Positions 7,381 to 16,879 of a stretch of 64,000 nucleotides of DNA are shown piece after piece; position 1 is the first letter of the stretch, and the number at the start of each line of letters is the position of its first letter. Below the pieces are notes generated by a model. It was not told the DNA's origin, searched no databases, and saw nothing but the letters and a program-made list of their open reading frames with translations. Both the position numbers and the translations under genes were made by a program. The DNA comes from Chryseobacterium fluminis. GTDB lineage: Bacteria > Bacteroidota > Bacteroidia > Flavobacteriales > Weeksellaceae. The stretch covers positions 3,038,001 to 3,102,000 of the forward strand of contig NZ_CP111121.1 in NCBI RefSeq assembly GCF_026314945.1, read 5' to 3'.

Positions 7381-8763
7381 TTAAATCAAACTTTTGATTT
7401 TTGCGATAATATCGTCTCCTAATCTGTCTGCCTCTTCCTGAGATCGGGCTTCAGTATAAATTCTGATGATCGGCTCCGTATTCGATTTGCGAAGGTGGAC
7501 CCAATTGTTTTCAAAATCTATTTTCACGCCGTCTACCGTAGAAACCTCTTCATTCTGATATTCTTTTTCCATCTGAGATAAAATATCATCTACATTGATC
7601 TCGGGAGTCAGTTCTATTTTCTTTTTACCCATAAAATAACTCGGATACCCTGCTCTCAATTCAGCAACGGTTTTATTTTCTTTCGCCAGATGAGTCAGAA
7701 ACAAGGCAACGCCAACCAGAGAATCTCTTCCATAATGCAAATCGGGATAAATAATTCCTCCGTTTCCTTCTCCTCCGATTACCGCATTTTTTTCCTTCAT
7801 TAAAGTAACCACATTTACTTCCCCAACAGCACTCGCAAAATATTCTGAATGGTGGGTATGGGCAACATCTCTTAGGGCACGGCTTGAAGAAAGATTTGAA
7901 ACAGCCGCTCCATTTTTATTTTTCAGTAAATAGTCTGCCACCGCAACTAAGGTATATTCTTCCCCAAACATTTCGCCGTTTTCATCAATTAACGCCAGCC
8001 TGTCGACATCAGGATCTACCACAACTCCCAAATCAGCATTTTCTTTCTTCACCAATTCGCAGATATCTCCCAAATGTTCTTTCAATGGTTCCGGATTATG
8101 CGGAAACTGACCTGTGGGTTCGCAATATAATTTTATGGTTTCACAACCTAATTTATCCAACAACATTGGAATGGCAATCCCTCCTGTGGAATTTACAGCA
8201 TCTAAGACAACTTTGAAATTTTTCGCTCTGATCGCTTCAGCATCCACCATTGGCAAATCAAGAATCTGCTGGATATGAATATCAAAAGCATCGTCACGGG
8301 TTTCATATTGACCTAAATTATCCACTTCTGCATAATTAAAATCCTCACTTTCAGCCAGCGCTAAAACCTCCGCCCCGTTTTCTCCGGTGATAAATTCTCC
8401 TTTTTCATTCAGTAATTTCAGTGCATTCCACTGCTTGGGGTTATGTGAAGCGGTAAGGATAATTCCTCCGTCAGCCTTCAGTTCCGGCACCATGATCTCA
8501 ACAGTAGGTGTTGTAGAAAGTCCCAGGTCTATAACATTGATCCCCAGACCCTGTAATGTTGCTGTTACCAGAGAAGAAACCATCTGTCCGGAAATTCTGG
8601 CGTCTCTTCCGATCACTAAGGTTAAATCCTTTTTATTTTTATTATTCTGAAGCCACGCTCCGAACGCCGAAGCGAATTTTACAACATCAAGAGGTGTCAG
8701 ATTATCATTCACTTTCCCCCCTATGGTTCCTCTTATCCCTGAAATAGATTTAATTAACGACAT
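7381..8763 (-). CDS. glmM: Phosphoglucosamine mutase
   Basis: GlmM converts glucosamine-6-phosphate to glucosamine-1-phosphate for UDP-GlcNAc, peptidoglycan and lipid A synthesis in the cytoplasm. The 460-residue protein has all alpha-D-phosphohexomutase landmarks: the phosphoserine loop TASHNP (Ser106), the metal loop DPDVDR, the sugar-binding GEGNGG loop and the phosphate-binding RKSNTEPIIRIYTEA segment near the C terminus. Length is normal for the family. The mutase family also includes phosphomannomutases, so substrate preference is inferred. A TATCTTTG element lies 46 bases upstream (8809-8816, minus strand), and a hairpin terminator follows the gene. Confidence 0.9.
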   Translation of the reverse strand: MSLIKSISGIRGTIGGKVNDNLTPLDVVKFASAFGAWLQNNKNKKDLTLVIGRDARISGQMVSSLVTATLQGLGINVIDLGLSTTPTVEIMVPELKADGGIILTASHNPKQWNALKLLNEKGEFITGENGAEVLALAESEDFNYAEVDNLGQYETRDDAFDIHIQQILDLPMVDAEAIRAKNFKVVLDAVNSTGGIAIPMLLDKLGCETIKLYCEPTGQFPHNPEPLKEHLGDICELVKKENADLGVVVDPDVDRLALIDENGEMFGEEYTLVAVADYLLKNKNGAAVSNLSSSRALRDVAHTHHSEYFASAVGEVNVVTLMKEKNAVIGGEGNGGIIYPDLHYGRDSLVGVALFLTHLAKENKTVAELRAGYPSYFMGKKKIELTPEINVDDILSQMEKEYQNEEVSTVDGVKIDFENNWVHLRKSNTEPIIRIYTEARSQEEADRLGDDIIAKIKSLI

Positions 8764-8832
8764 TATGTTTTTATATATATTTAATTGGTTTATGCCTCAT
8801 TTCCGCAGCAAAGATACTTAAAAAGACTTTAC

Positions 8833-9888
8833 CTATAAGATGGGGATCTTTTTCTGAAGCTTATCGTAGTTGCTTTTTACCACCTTTGGAGGAGCAAAGC
8901 GGTATCCTACATAAACCAGCCCGAAATAATTGCTGTTTTCCACCGTATAATTTTTTTTCTGACTGTAAGCATTGGCATTAAAGATCATCTTTCCTCCAAA
9001 CAGGAACCGGTCTGTATTATACCCGATGTGAAGCCCACTGCCAAACCTTACGGTCAGATATTGGGTGTTTTCTCTCATCCCTTTCGTTCCGTCTTCCAAA
9101 GTATCTCTGAAGCTCGAAAATTTCGCTCCGAGCCCAGCTGCTATATAGGGAGCAATATTCACTTTACCGGCAATCACCCAATTGTAGAAATAGCCCATAT
9201 TCGCTCCGATATTAATCTGGGTTTCTTTGCTTTTCTGTCCTGCTATGGTATCGCTGAAAATGGTATAATCGTAATCTAAAAAAGGAGTCCAGCTTCCCCT
9301 GCTTTTTGTCTGCCATTCACCCTGGGTATAGATGCTTTTCACGGAAAAATCTTTATTGAGCGCATAGGCGGTAGATCCTCCGAAAGTCTGTACCCTAAGA
9401 TCCGGAAACTGAATATAGGCATCCTTATTTTTTTGCCATCCGGGCAGGATGTCCTGCATATTTTCAACATAAAATCCTTTTACATTCTTATAATACAGGG
9501 TTTGAGTAAGTCTTTTGGGAAAGAACCTGACCGTAAAATCGGTGTAAGCACTATTTCCTTTCAGAGGATTGTATTTATTTGAAGAAATAAATTTAGGCGC
9601 AAAAGACAGGGTTGCACTAATGATTCTGTAATCTACGGAAACAGAGGTTTTTATTTTGTTGTTGATGGAAAGTACGGTCTCCTTCTGATTTCCTTCTGTA
9701 TAAAATGTATAGCTTTCTATATTCGTGTCTGCAGTAGCACGGATCATCACGCGATCTTCATACGATATGATTTTGGCAGAATCTTCCTGCGCTCTTCCGT
9801 GAACAGCGTATAGAAAAGGTATTACAAAAAATATTTTTCGGTGTTTCAATCCAAAATGGGTTTCGTTTTCAGAAAATGAAAATACCAC
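8833..9888 (-). CDS. DUF4421 family outer-membrane protein
   Basis: A protein of up to 351 residues with many alternating aromatic beta strands (for example YALNKDFSVKSIYTQGEWQT and YFGLVYVGYRFAP), as expected for an outer-membrane barrel of the DUF4421 family. From the first ATG the signal peptide is preceded by 13 odd residues. A TTG codon at 9849-9847 would give MLKHRKIFFVIPFLYAVHGRAQ, a far more typical signal sequence, so the true start may be that TTG. Function is unknown. It lies 26 bases downstream of the feo genes and might be cotranscribed with them. Confidence 0.7.
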   Translation of the reverse strand: MVFSFSENETHFGLKHRKIFFVIPFLYAVHGRAQEDSAKIISYEDRVMIRATADTNIESYTFYTEGNQKETVLSINNKIKTSVSVDYRIISATLSFAPKFISSNKYNPLKGNSAYTDFTVRFFPKRLTQTLYYKNVKGFYVENMQDILPGWQKNKDAYIQFPDLRVQTFGGSTAYALNKDFSVKSIYTQGEWQTKSRGSWTPFLDYDYTIFSDTIAGQKSKETQINIGANMGYFYNWVIAGKVNIAPYIAAGLGAKFSSFRDTLEDGTKGMRENTQYLTVRFGSGLHIGYNTDRFLFGGKMIFNANAYSQKKNYTVENSNYFGLVYVGYRFAPPKVVKSNYDKLQKKIPIL

Positions 9889-9914
9889 ATTTTTTAATAC
9901 TCCTTATCGGTTTA

Positions 9915-10067
9915 TTATGAACAACCGCAATCTTTATCACAATTTGTTCTTTTTGAACTGAATTTTTTCGGCGCAAAATTCTTTCTCAATATTCTGAATA
10001 AAGAATAGCATGCGAATCCAACGATCAGTAGAACAATGATATACTGTAAAATTAATGAAGATTCCAT
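9915..10067 (-). CDS. FeoB-associated Cys-rich membrane protein
   Basis: A 50-residue protein, MESSLILQYIIVLLIVGFAC..., with one membrane helix (about residues 5-25) and a C-terminal tail containing CDKDCGCS. Small single-span proteins with a Cys-rich tail commonly follow feoB and are thought to assist iron uptake, perhaps in a FeoC-like role. The start is set by translational coupling: the feoB stop TAA and this ATG share one base (TAATG at 10069-10065). An upstream in-frame ATG exists but would overlap feoB by more than 120 bases. Confidence 0.82.
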   Translation of the reverse strand: MESSLILQYIIVLLIVGFACYSLFRILRKNFAPKKFSSKRTNCDKDCGCS

Positions 10068-12103
10068 TACTTTAATATTTGGTAAGCAAACATCGACACA
10101 AAATAGGCCAAACCTGTCATCATCACAACCTGAAAAGCGGTCCATTTCCAGCTTTTGGTTTCTCTGTAAACTACTGCAAGTGTAGAGATACACTGCATTG
10201 CAAATGCGTAAAATAAAAGCACCGACACTCCTGTTGCAAAATTGAAGACCTTTTCTCCATTTGGCTTCACATCATGCCGCATTTTATCAATGACTTTCAT
10301 TTCGGGAGCATCATCATCTAAACTGTATAAAGTAGACATGGTTCCTACAAAAACCTCTCTTGCCACGAAGCTTGTCAGGATTCCTACTCCCATTTTCCAG
10401 TCGTAGCCCAAAGGAGCAATTACCGGCTCTATCCCCTTTCCGATTTTGGCCAGATAAGAATGATCGAGCTCTACATTTGTTGCCACCCACTGATCCGGTT
10501 TTTGCTTCGGACCAAAATAGCTCAGAAACCAGATGATGATACTGACTATGAAAATAATTTTTCCGGCGCCGGTAATGAAATCCCAGACCTTTCCGAGCAC
10601 CATTTTCAGATCATATCCGAACAGTGGCTTTTTATATGTCGGCAGATCCATCACAAGATAAGTCTTGCCTTTGCTTTTGATAAATTTATTAAGAATGGCT
10701 GCAGAAAGTAAAGCTACGAAAAAACCTAATAAATACATTCCCATCAGAACCAAAGCTTTATACTGTACTCCTAAAAAAGTCTTATCTGAAATGATAAGGC
10801 CGATAATGATACTGTAAACGGGAAGTCTGGCAGAACACGTCATAAATGGCGTCACCAGGATTGTCAACAGTCTTTCTTTTAAATTTTCAATGTTTCTTGT
10901 GGAAATCACGGCCGGAATCGCGCAGGCTGTTCCGGAAACCAGCGGAACAATACTTTTTCCATTGAGTCCGAACGGCCGTAAAATACGGTCCATCAGGAAA
11001 ACTACGCGTGCCATATATCCTGAATCTTCCAGTAAATAAAGGAAATATAACAGAATTCCGATCTGAGGTGCAAAAATGATAATACCACCCAACCCGGGAA
11101 TAATTCCATCTGAAATCAATGAATTTAAAGGTCCTTCCGGCAGATGCTCTCCGGTAAAAGCAGAAAGCCATGCGAAGGCATCATCGATCCAGTTCATCGG
11201 ATATTCTGCCAAGAAGAATACGCTTTGGAAAATGAGGAGTAAAATCATCATAAAAACGGCATATCCCCAAAACTTATGAACCAGAACCTTATCCAGTTTC
11301 TCGGTTAACAGCTCTTTGAACTGTGGTTTTTTGGTGATGACATCAGACAGAATTTTATCAACGTTCTGATATCTCCTCACGGTCTCCTGAACCTGTAATC
11401 TTTTTGGAACCAGGCTTTTAGAATCTGGTTCATTTACTTGTCGCGCCAGCGCTCCGGTTCTCACTGAATCTGTTCCGAGCGAAAGGCTCATCCAGGCTTT
11501 ATATTCATTATCGAGACCTTTGTGTGCCGCTATTTTCCGTATAAAATCTTTATGCTCATCCGGTGTTTGGAATGAAGCTTTGTCGGTTTTTACAAAATTA
11601 TTTGCTAAAACAGCTTCTTTAATTTCATCAATACCCATCTGCTCTTTCGCATTGGTCTTGATGATTTTTATTCCCAGAGATTCTGAAAATTTCTGAAAGT
11701 CAATGGTAATTCCTCTTCTTTCTGCCTGATCGATCTGGTTGATGACCAGAATCATCGGAATTCCCAAATCCTGGATCTGCTGAAATAGAAGCAGACCTCT
11801 TTTTAAACTTAATGCTTCAAGGATATAGATAACGCCTGCATAATCCTTCTGGTGATCTAAAAGAAATTTGGAAAAAATGGCTTCGTCCTCGGAGCTTGGA
11901 TACAGACTGTAAGAACCCGGCAGGTCAACGACCTCAACCTCCTCATTCCTGTACCTGTAATGTCCCGAATGGCTTGCTACGGTTACTCCTGCATAATTCC
12001 CGGTTTTCTGTTTTTTGTTGCAGAGCGCATTAAAAACCGTTGACTTTCCTACATTAGGATTTCCAACTAAAAGTACCTGCTTTTTCTTATTTTCCTGCAT
12101 CAA
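10067..12103 (-). CDS. feoB: Ferrous iron transport protein B
   Basis: FeoB is the inner-membrane Fe(II) importer with a cytosolic G domain. In this 678-residue protein the G1 loop GNPNVGKST lies at about residues 14-22, G3 is DLPGSYS and G4 is NQID. After a helical spacer come the two Gate domains with ten or so membrane spans, including LEDSGYMARVVFLMD and SGTACAIPAVISTRN with the conserved CxxP pore motif. The start overlaps the feoA stop by 4 bases (ATGA) and the stop overlaps the small Cys-rich gene, so the three form one tightly coupled operon. Length is slightly below that of enterobacterial FeoB, as usual for Bacteroidota. Confidence 0.96.
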   Translation of the reverse strand: MMQENKKKQVLLVGNPNVGKSTVFNALCNKKQKTGNYAGVTVASHSGHYRYRNEEVEVVDLPGSYSLYPSSEDEAIFSKFLLDHQKDYAGVIYILEALSLKRGLLLFQQIQDLGIPMILVINQIDQAERRGITIDFQKFSESLGIKIIKTNAKEQMGIDEIKEAVLANNFVKTDKASFQTPDEHKDFIRKIAAHKGLDNEYKAWMSLSLGTDSVRTGALARQVNEPDSKSLVPKRLQVQETVRRYQNVDKILSDVITKKPQFKELLTEKLDKVLVHKFWGYAVFMMILLLIFQSVFFLAEYPMNWIDDAFAWLSAFTGEHLPEGPLNSLISDGIIPGLGGIIIFAPQIGILLYFLYLLEDSGYMARVVFLMDRILRPFGLNGKSIVPLVSGTACAIPAVISTRNIENLKERLLTILVTPFMTCSARLPVYSIIIGLIISDKTFLGVQYKALVLMGMYLLGFFVALLSAAILNKFIKSKGKTYLVMDLPTYKKPLFGYDLKMVLGKVWDFITGAGKIIFIVSIIIWFLSYFGPKQKPDQWVATNVELDHSYLAKIGKGIEPVIAPLGYDWKMGVGILTSFVAREVFVGTMSTLYSLDDDAPEMKVIDKMRHDVKPNGEKVFNFATGVSVLLFYAFAMQCISTLAVVYRETKSWKWTAFQVVMMTGLAYFVSMFAYQILK

Positions 12104-12354
12104 ATCAATTCTTCAACAATAATAAAATCTCCTTCCTCTTCCCGAAGGGCAATACGGCTTTTTTCTTCTCCAAATTCTACATACATAGGTCCGTTGAACG
12201 GAGCCTGGTACAAAATTCGGAACGATGTCTCCGGCAGAAGACCCATTTCAATGATCTTATTGGGCATCTTCAGATGTTCGTTATCATACCCCGATATTTT
12301 TCCCAGTTTATTTTTGGGAAAAGCACTCAACTTATGTAAATTCTTCTCTTTCAA
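12100..12354 (-). CDS. feoA: FeoA family protein
   Basis: An 84-residue SH3-like protein (LGKISGYDNEHLKMPNKIIEMGLLPETSFRIL, then PMYVEFGEEKSRIALREEE), matching the FeoA domain that supports FeoB activity on the cytoplasmic side. It is the first gene of the feo operon and overlaps feoB by 4 bases. No Fur box could be identified with confidence in the short upstream region. Confidence 0.92.
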   Translation of the reverse strand: MKEKNLHKLSAFPKNKLGKISGYDNEHLKMPNKIIEMGLLPETSFRILYQAPFNGPMYVEFGEEKSRIALREEEGDFIIVEELI

Positions 12355-12421
12355 AGCCTGATTTTTGTGTACGCAAATATACGCTATTTAAATTTAATCT
12401 AAATAACGATTTACATAAACA

Positions 12422-12449
12422 AAAAACCGGATATAAATACCCGGTTTTT
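12422..12449 (-). terminator. Terminator downstream of the 91-residue secreted protein
   Basis: Arms AAAAACCGG (12422-12430) and CCGGTTTTT (12441-12449) with a 10-base loop; symmetrical, so it may act both ways. Confidence 0.75.
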
Positions 12450-12472
12450 GAAATTGTTCTGTCTATTTGTTT

Positions 12473-12748
12473 TTACGGCTGTACCGAATCAGATATTGAT
12501 TTCAGACAGGCCAGCAAAGCGTCCAAATTGGTAGGCGGAGGAACCACTACAGCAACGACACAAGGATCAACTGCAATTCTTGAGGTAACCTCAATTTTTT
12601 TCGCTTCTTTACCATCGTTTTGAAGTGTCTTTTTAGCAACTAAAACTTGATCCTCTTTTTTTAAATCTGATGTTGGATTTGTATCTGCCGTTTTTGCAGA
12701 GGTAACCATGGAGATCATGAATAATGATCCGAAAATGAGTTTTTTCAT
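12473..12748 (-). CDS. Small secreted hypothetical protein
   Basis: A 91-residue protein with a clear signal peptide (MKKLIFGSLFMISMVTSAKT) and no recognisable domain. The mature part has a Lys/Glu-rich region followed by DPCVVAVVVPPPTNLDALLACLKSISDS; the two cysteines could form a disulphide. Followed by a good terminator, which supports it as a real single-gene unit. Similar short proteins occur in Chryseobacterium, but I know of no function. Confidence 0.6.
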   Translation of the reverse strand: MKKLIFGSLFMISMVTSAKTADTNPTSDLKKEDQVLVAKKTLQNDGKEAKKIEVTSRIAVDPCVVAVVVPPPTNLDALLACLKSISDSVQP

Positions 12749-12880
12749 GTCGAAATAATTTTTTAAAATGTTTTTTTTAAAAATAAACTAAATTAATCCA
12801 GCAGCCAAATATTTTAGTATATTTTTCATCAAATACACCTGTATTTGCGGCTATTTGCAATATCACTATACTATGCTAAT

Positions 12881-12922
12881 TAAAAAAAATCACCCCAAAC
12901 ATAACATTTATGCTCGGGGTGA
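12881..12922 (-). terminator. Terminator downstream of the GLPGLI gene
   Basis: Arms TCACCCC (12890-12896) and GGGGTGA (12916-12922), followed on the minus strand by a run of eight T. Confidence 0.8.
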
Positions 12923-12950
12923 CTTCAATATAATTTAGTTGATAAGAATG

Positions 12951-13847
12951 CTATTTTTTCTTTTTATCCTGAACCTGATTTTTTTCAATCGGATTATCGT
13001 TGGCGTTAAAAAAATCTTTTGCTATTTTTTCCTGTTTTTTGGCAAAATCCCCAATCGTAATATCCGAGCCCGGCATTTTCATAGTCATCATTTCAGGGCT
13101 TATTTTCTGACGGAATTCAGCCATCGGATCCTGCTTATATCCGGTGTAAGCTTTATCAAACTTTTCTTTAGTCGTAGGGGTCACGGTAGTAGGAATCCCA
13201 TATTTAGCATTGATCTTGTCAGAATAGGTCAATTCTTCATAATTTTCGATTTTTTTATTTCCGCTCAGTTTCCATGAATAATTTTTCTCAGTGTCCTCAA
13301 TTTTTACAATTAAGCCCGGCAGCCCGTAGAATTTATAAGGTCCATCCTGAAAAGGAACTTCTGTCGTAAACCAGGCAGTCCATTTTCTTCCGCCGAATTC
13401 CGTAGTTGCCTTCTGAGTATTATACGCTCCTATTTTTTCTTTTTCCGGTAAAATATTCCAGTTTAAGGTAACCTGATCATCAAAACCAAATAAATTCATA
13501 CTGATTCTGTCGACATACTGCTGTTTCATATCCGGATATGTTTTCACAATTTTATATGAAAACTTCGGCATTTTTACCAGCTTGCTCATATCCTTGAAAG
13601 TCTTGGTTTTTTCCATTTCTTCTACAGCAGATTTAATAATGGAATCCTGTGCAGGAACGGTATAATCCTGATAGATGGATTTTTTTCCTGTAATGTCCAG
13701 TATGGCGATTACTTTATCGAGCTTTGCAGAGTCTTTCTTTGGTTTAAAGGTCAGTTCATAGAAAAAGCGGTTTGCCGTTTCTTTAGATTCCTGTGCATGA
13801 GCAAAAACCAGAACCATGATAAAGAATAAAGAGAATAGTTTTTTCAT
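12951..13847 (-). CDS. GLPGLI family secreted protein
   Basis: A 298-residue protein with a signal peptide (MKKLFSLFFIMVLVFAHAQ) and the family signature YGLPGLIVKIED at about residues 172-183, embedded in the usual context WTAWFTTEVPFQDGPYKFYGLPG. GLPGLI proteins are Bacteroidota-specific periplasmic or surface proteins of unknown function, usually encoded beside a TonB-dependent or barrel protein, as here. A terminator separates it from the TonB-related gene upstream, so the two have separate transcripts, although both have TGTAACAAA about 40-50 bases before their starts. The C-terminal tail is Lys-rich. Confidence 0.88.
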   Translation of the reverse strand: MKKLFSLFFIMVLVFAHAQESKETANRFFYELTFKPKKDSAKLDKVIAILDITGKKSIYQDYTVPAQDSIIKSAVEEMEKTKTFKDMSKLVKMPKFSYKIVKTYPDMKQQYVDRISMNLFGFDDQVTLNWNILPEKEKIGAYNTQKATTEFGGRKWTAWFTTEVPFQDGPYKFYGLPGLIVKIEDTEKNYSWKLSGNKKIENYEELTYSDKINAKYGIPTTVTPTTKEKFDKAYTGYKQDPMAEFRQKISPEMMTMKMPGSDITIGDFAKKQEKIAKDFFNANDNPIEKNQVQDKKKK

Positions 13848-14155
13848 TTTAATAGAATGTTTATGGTTATTAGTTTATAGTTTACAGATTTTGTTACATA
13901 ATTTTTTGTTTTTTTATTCAATACAGTAAAACTATATGAAATTTTCAGCTTCAGAACCCGGATGATTCTTTTACAATTTTCCGGATCCTTGATTTATCCT
14001 ACGGACGAGACCGAAGCTGTACAGATATTCATCATTGGAACCATTACTGATTTCATGGTGTGATGCAGCACTTATGCTACTGACTTACCGTAAATCTTAG
14101 GTTTCCCGGAGCTTCTTCCAGTAAAAAACCAATCTCATTGAGATTGGTTTTTAAT
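13848..14155. other. 308-base intergenic region
   Basis: Contains the upstream region of the GLPGLI gene at its left end and the TonB-gene terminator at 14122-14153. The middle (about 13940-14110) holds no gene or structure that I recognise. Confidence 0.4.
14122..14153 (-). terminator. Terminator downstream of the TonB-dependent-like gene
   Basis: Perfect 13-base arms (14124-14136 and 14140-14152, AAAAACCAATCTC and its complement) with a 3-base loop, ending in a T run in both directions. Confidence 0.85.
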
Positions 14156-16879
14156 TTATTTAAAGTTGAACTTCACCGTAAACATTACCTGGCTTGGGCG
14201 AAGCTGTATTCTGGTATATCGGATGGCATTGAACTGTCCGTCCAGATCATAGGTTTCAAAGACTTTACGATTTCCGACATTCATCCATTTCAGTTCAAAA
14301 TCGACTTTCTTTTTAGCCCATGAAAACTGATAGGATATATCATAAAATGGATTATCGTATTTATTCGGTCCGTTCACCGTATTGACCTGATCCCAGTTGA
14401 AACCTATGGTATGGTTTTCAATCGGGTAGAAAAAAACAGCCAGATTATGGTTATATCCTTTGTTCACGCCCAGAGTTCCTTCCCGGCTGTCCTGCTTCGT
14501 TCTTGAAAGACTCATATTATAGTCTACGCTCATCCAGCTGAAATAGGTATTGTTCAGTTTAAATCCGTAAGTCTGGGCGTTGTTCCTGTTCTTAAATTCT
14601 TCATCATCTAAAAAGGCATCTGAAACGGATGTTGTATTGCCATAACTGATCGATGCATTGGTCTTAAACTTCGGGAAATATTTTCCGACCTCGGCACTTA
14701 ACCGGCTGCTCTTTGCATGATTTTCCTGATTTTTATACTGCATTAATGTAAATCCTGTGGCGGGATCCAGAATAGGAGCTGCCAGAAGATTTCTTTTGCT
14801 GTCGCTTAATGCGTAATTTACATTAAAGAATAAATTATTCAGCGGATTTCTGTATTCTATTCTTGAACCTGCGGAGGAAGTTGTTGTTTGTGGGATCGGG
14901 TTATTGGGATCCATCACATTAAATCCTGTCGGCGAAAGCAACATATATCCCGCGTAGGCCGATTTGATATCTCCGAAGTTATTGCTTATATTTCCGTTGA
15001 CACTGGCTTTCCAGAAAGAAGCAAATGAATATTGGGCAAAAATATTCGGTGTGAAAGTCACTTTATTTAAGGATTTCGAAACCCCTCTCTGGCCGTCCTC
15101 CGCTTTAATATTGTTGAAATTAACAGGAAAGTTGGCGAATAACATCCAGTTTTCCGATTTATAATTGACACCCACTGATGCATTTGGATTGATCTCTGTA
15201 AATCTCAGATCGTTTTCGTAAGCGGGGCTGCTGAAGTCCGGCTGCAGGTCTCCGGGATTCACAGGAACTGCTGAACCGTTAAAGTTAGTATTTAACTGGT
15301 CTGATGAAAAATCCAGTCCAACCTGTGGCGTAAAGGTCCAGCCTTTGGTTGAAAAACTGATATTTGCCGAATGGGAAGTGTCTAATGTTTTAAGTCTGAA
15401 TCTCTGTTCAGCAATAGATCCGGGGGCAAAATTAATTCTTCCGATCGAATCTGCACTTATTTTAAAAGGAATCAGCATATAGCTCGCAGGAGACACCTGA
15501 AGTGTTTGTGTATCATCCTGATAATTGATAAATGATTTAAAATTCACCATTTTTTCTTTCCATGGAATGATGGTGCTTAATGAATTCTGAAATGAAGAAG
15601 TCGGAGACTGTACAGATTCATTTCCTGTTCTGCCTTCCCTTATCGCAACGGCCCTATCTCCGTTCCAGAACTGGCTGAAACTGGTGGTGTTTTTAAAGAA
15701 TCCTTTTTTCGCATTTTTCGTGAAGATGAGTTCTCCTTTTATTTTATCGGTATAAAAGTTATTTCTTATACTGTTAATTACTTTTGACCCGGCAAGTTCT
15801 CCTGTCTGGTACGTAGTTTCCCTGTAGTCTTCCCGTTCTACGGCATTGTTGGTATAATTCGCATTGGCTTTCAGCTCCCACTCCTTTTTGCTGTCGATAT
15901 TGGTCAGGTAATTGGCCGATACATAATGAACATTATTCATCAGATATCTTTTTACAGGAGTATTCGGGGTACTTGCTGTTTCTACATTAAGCCAGTCGTT
16001 CTGAGATGCATTGATCCTTCTTCCTTCCCAACTGCTTCCGAAAGCGAGGATATTTCCTTCATTTTCGACCTGCTCCCCCATATTATTGGTTTTATAATTA
16101 ACGACCCACTGGCTTTTCTGTCCGAAAAACATCGGGGTTAATTTTACATTCCAGAGCCAGGGATCTCCAAAACCTGTTCCTACTTCTCCCCTTCCCGTCA
16201 TGGTAACAGAATTTTTCAGCTTAATATTAATAGCCGCCTGATCGGAAGGTACTTTATCCTGAAGAATTTTTACGGGCTGGTGATTTTCCAGAACTTCCAC
16301 TTTGGATACGGCATCTTTCGGAAGAGAGTTGTTAATGGTGCCATACCCTCCTTCCATTAAATCTTTTCCGTTAACATAAAATTTGTTGATTGCATTTCCC
16401 TGGTAAAGAATCGTTCCGTCGGTATTCACTTCAATACCCGGAATTTTTTTCATTACATCGGCAAGGGTTCTGTCATTTTTATTATCGAAAGCCTTAAGGT
16501 CATAGGCGATGGTATCTCCTCTGGAGGTAATCATTTTGGTCTTTAGCTGAACTTCTTTTATTTCTGTGGTTTCAGACTGCATTTTGAAGCTTATTGTCTG
16601 GTCACTGTTTGAGATCTGCTGGGTAAGAGGTCTTTGATTAAAGGCTTTCACTTTCAGATCTACTTTAGGCTCAGATGACGTGAACGTTACTTTGTATTCA
16701 CCTTTTGAATTCGAAATTCCATACGCAAGAATGGCATCTTTTCCCGGTTCTTCAATGGTGACACTTGCGCTGGGCACTGCTTCTCCATCTGAGTCTGTAA
16801 TTTTCCCCGTAACCGTTTTTTGTGCATACGTGAGTACGGAGAAAAGAAGCATCAGAAATAAAGAAATATTTTTTTTCAT
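14156..16879 (-). CDS. Outer-membrane beta-barrel protein with CarboxypepD-like and plug domains
   Basis: A 907-residue protein. After a signal peptide (MKKNISLFLMLLFSVLTYAQ) comes a carboxypeptidase-regulatory-like beta sandwich (residues about 20-110: KTVTGKITDSDGEAVPSASVTI), then a TonB-dependent-receptor plug-like segment (DVMKKIPGIEVNTDGTILYQG, VEVLENHQPVKIL). A long barrel region follows, ending in the aromatic strand PSQVMFTVKFNFK. This matches the Bacteroidota outer-membrane receptors that lack a classical TonB box and are typically paired with GLPGLI proteins. The ligand is unknown. The protein ends in Phe-Lys rather than the more usual terminal Phe. Confidence 0.88.
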   Translation of the reverse strand: MKKNISLFLMLLFSVLTYAQKTVTGKITDSDGEAVPSASVTIEEPGKDAILAYGISNSKGEYKVTFTSSEPKVDLKVKAFNQRPLTQQISNSDQTISFKMQSETTEIKEVQLKTKMITSRGDTIAYDLKAFDNKNDRTLADVMKKIPGIEVNTDGTILYQGNAINKFYVNGKDLMEGGYGTINNSLPKDAVSKVEVLENHQPVKILQDKVPSDQAAINIKLKNSVTMTGRGEVGTGFGDPWLWNVKLTPMFFGQKSQWVVNYKTNNMGEQVENEGNILAFGSSWEGRRINASQNDWLNVETASTPNTPVKRYLMNNVHYVSANYLTNIDSKKEWELKANANYTNNAVEREDYRETTYQTGELAGSKVINSIRNNFYTDKIKGELIFTKNAKKGFFKNTTSFSQFWNGDRAVAIREGRTGNESVQSPTSSFQNSLSTIIPWKEKMVNFKSFINYQDDTQTLQVSPASYMLIPFKISADSIGRINFAPGSIAEQRFRLKTLDTSHSANISFSTKGWTFTPQVGLDFSSDQLNTNFNGSAVPVNPGDLQPDFSSPAYENDLRFTEINPNASVGVNYKSENWMLFANFPVNFNNIKAEDGQRGVSKSLNKVTFTPNIFAQYSFASFWKASVNGNISNNFGDIKSAYAGYMLLSPTGFNVMDPNNPIPQTTTSSAGSRIEYRNPLNNLFFNVNYALSDSKRNLLAAPILDPATGFTLMQYKNQENHAKSSRLSAEVGKYFPKFKTNASISYGNTTSVSDAFLDDEEFKNRNNAQTYGFKLNNTYFSWMSVDYNMSLSRTKQDSREGTLGVNKGYNHNLAVFFYPIENHTIGFNWDQVNTVNGPNKYDNPFYDISYQFSWAKKKVDFELKWMNVGNRKVFETYDLDGQFNAIRYTRIQLRPSQVMFTVKFNFK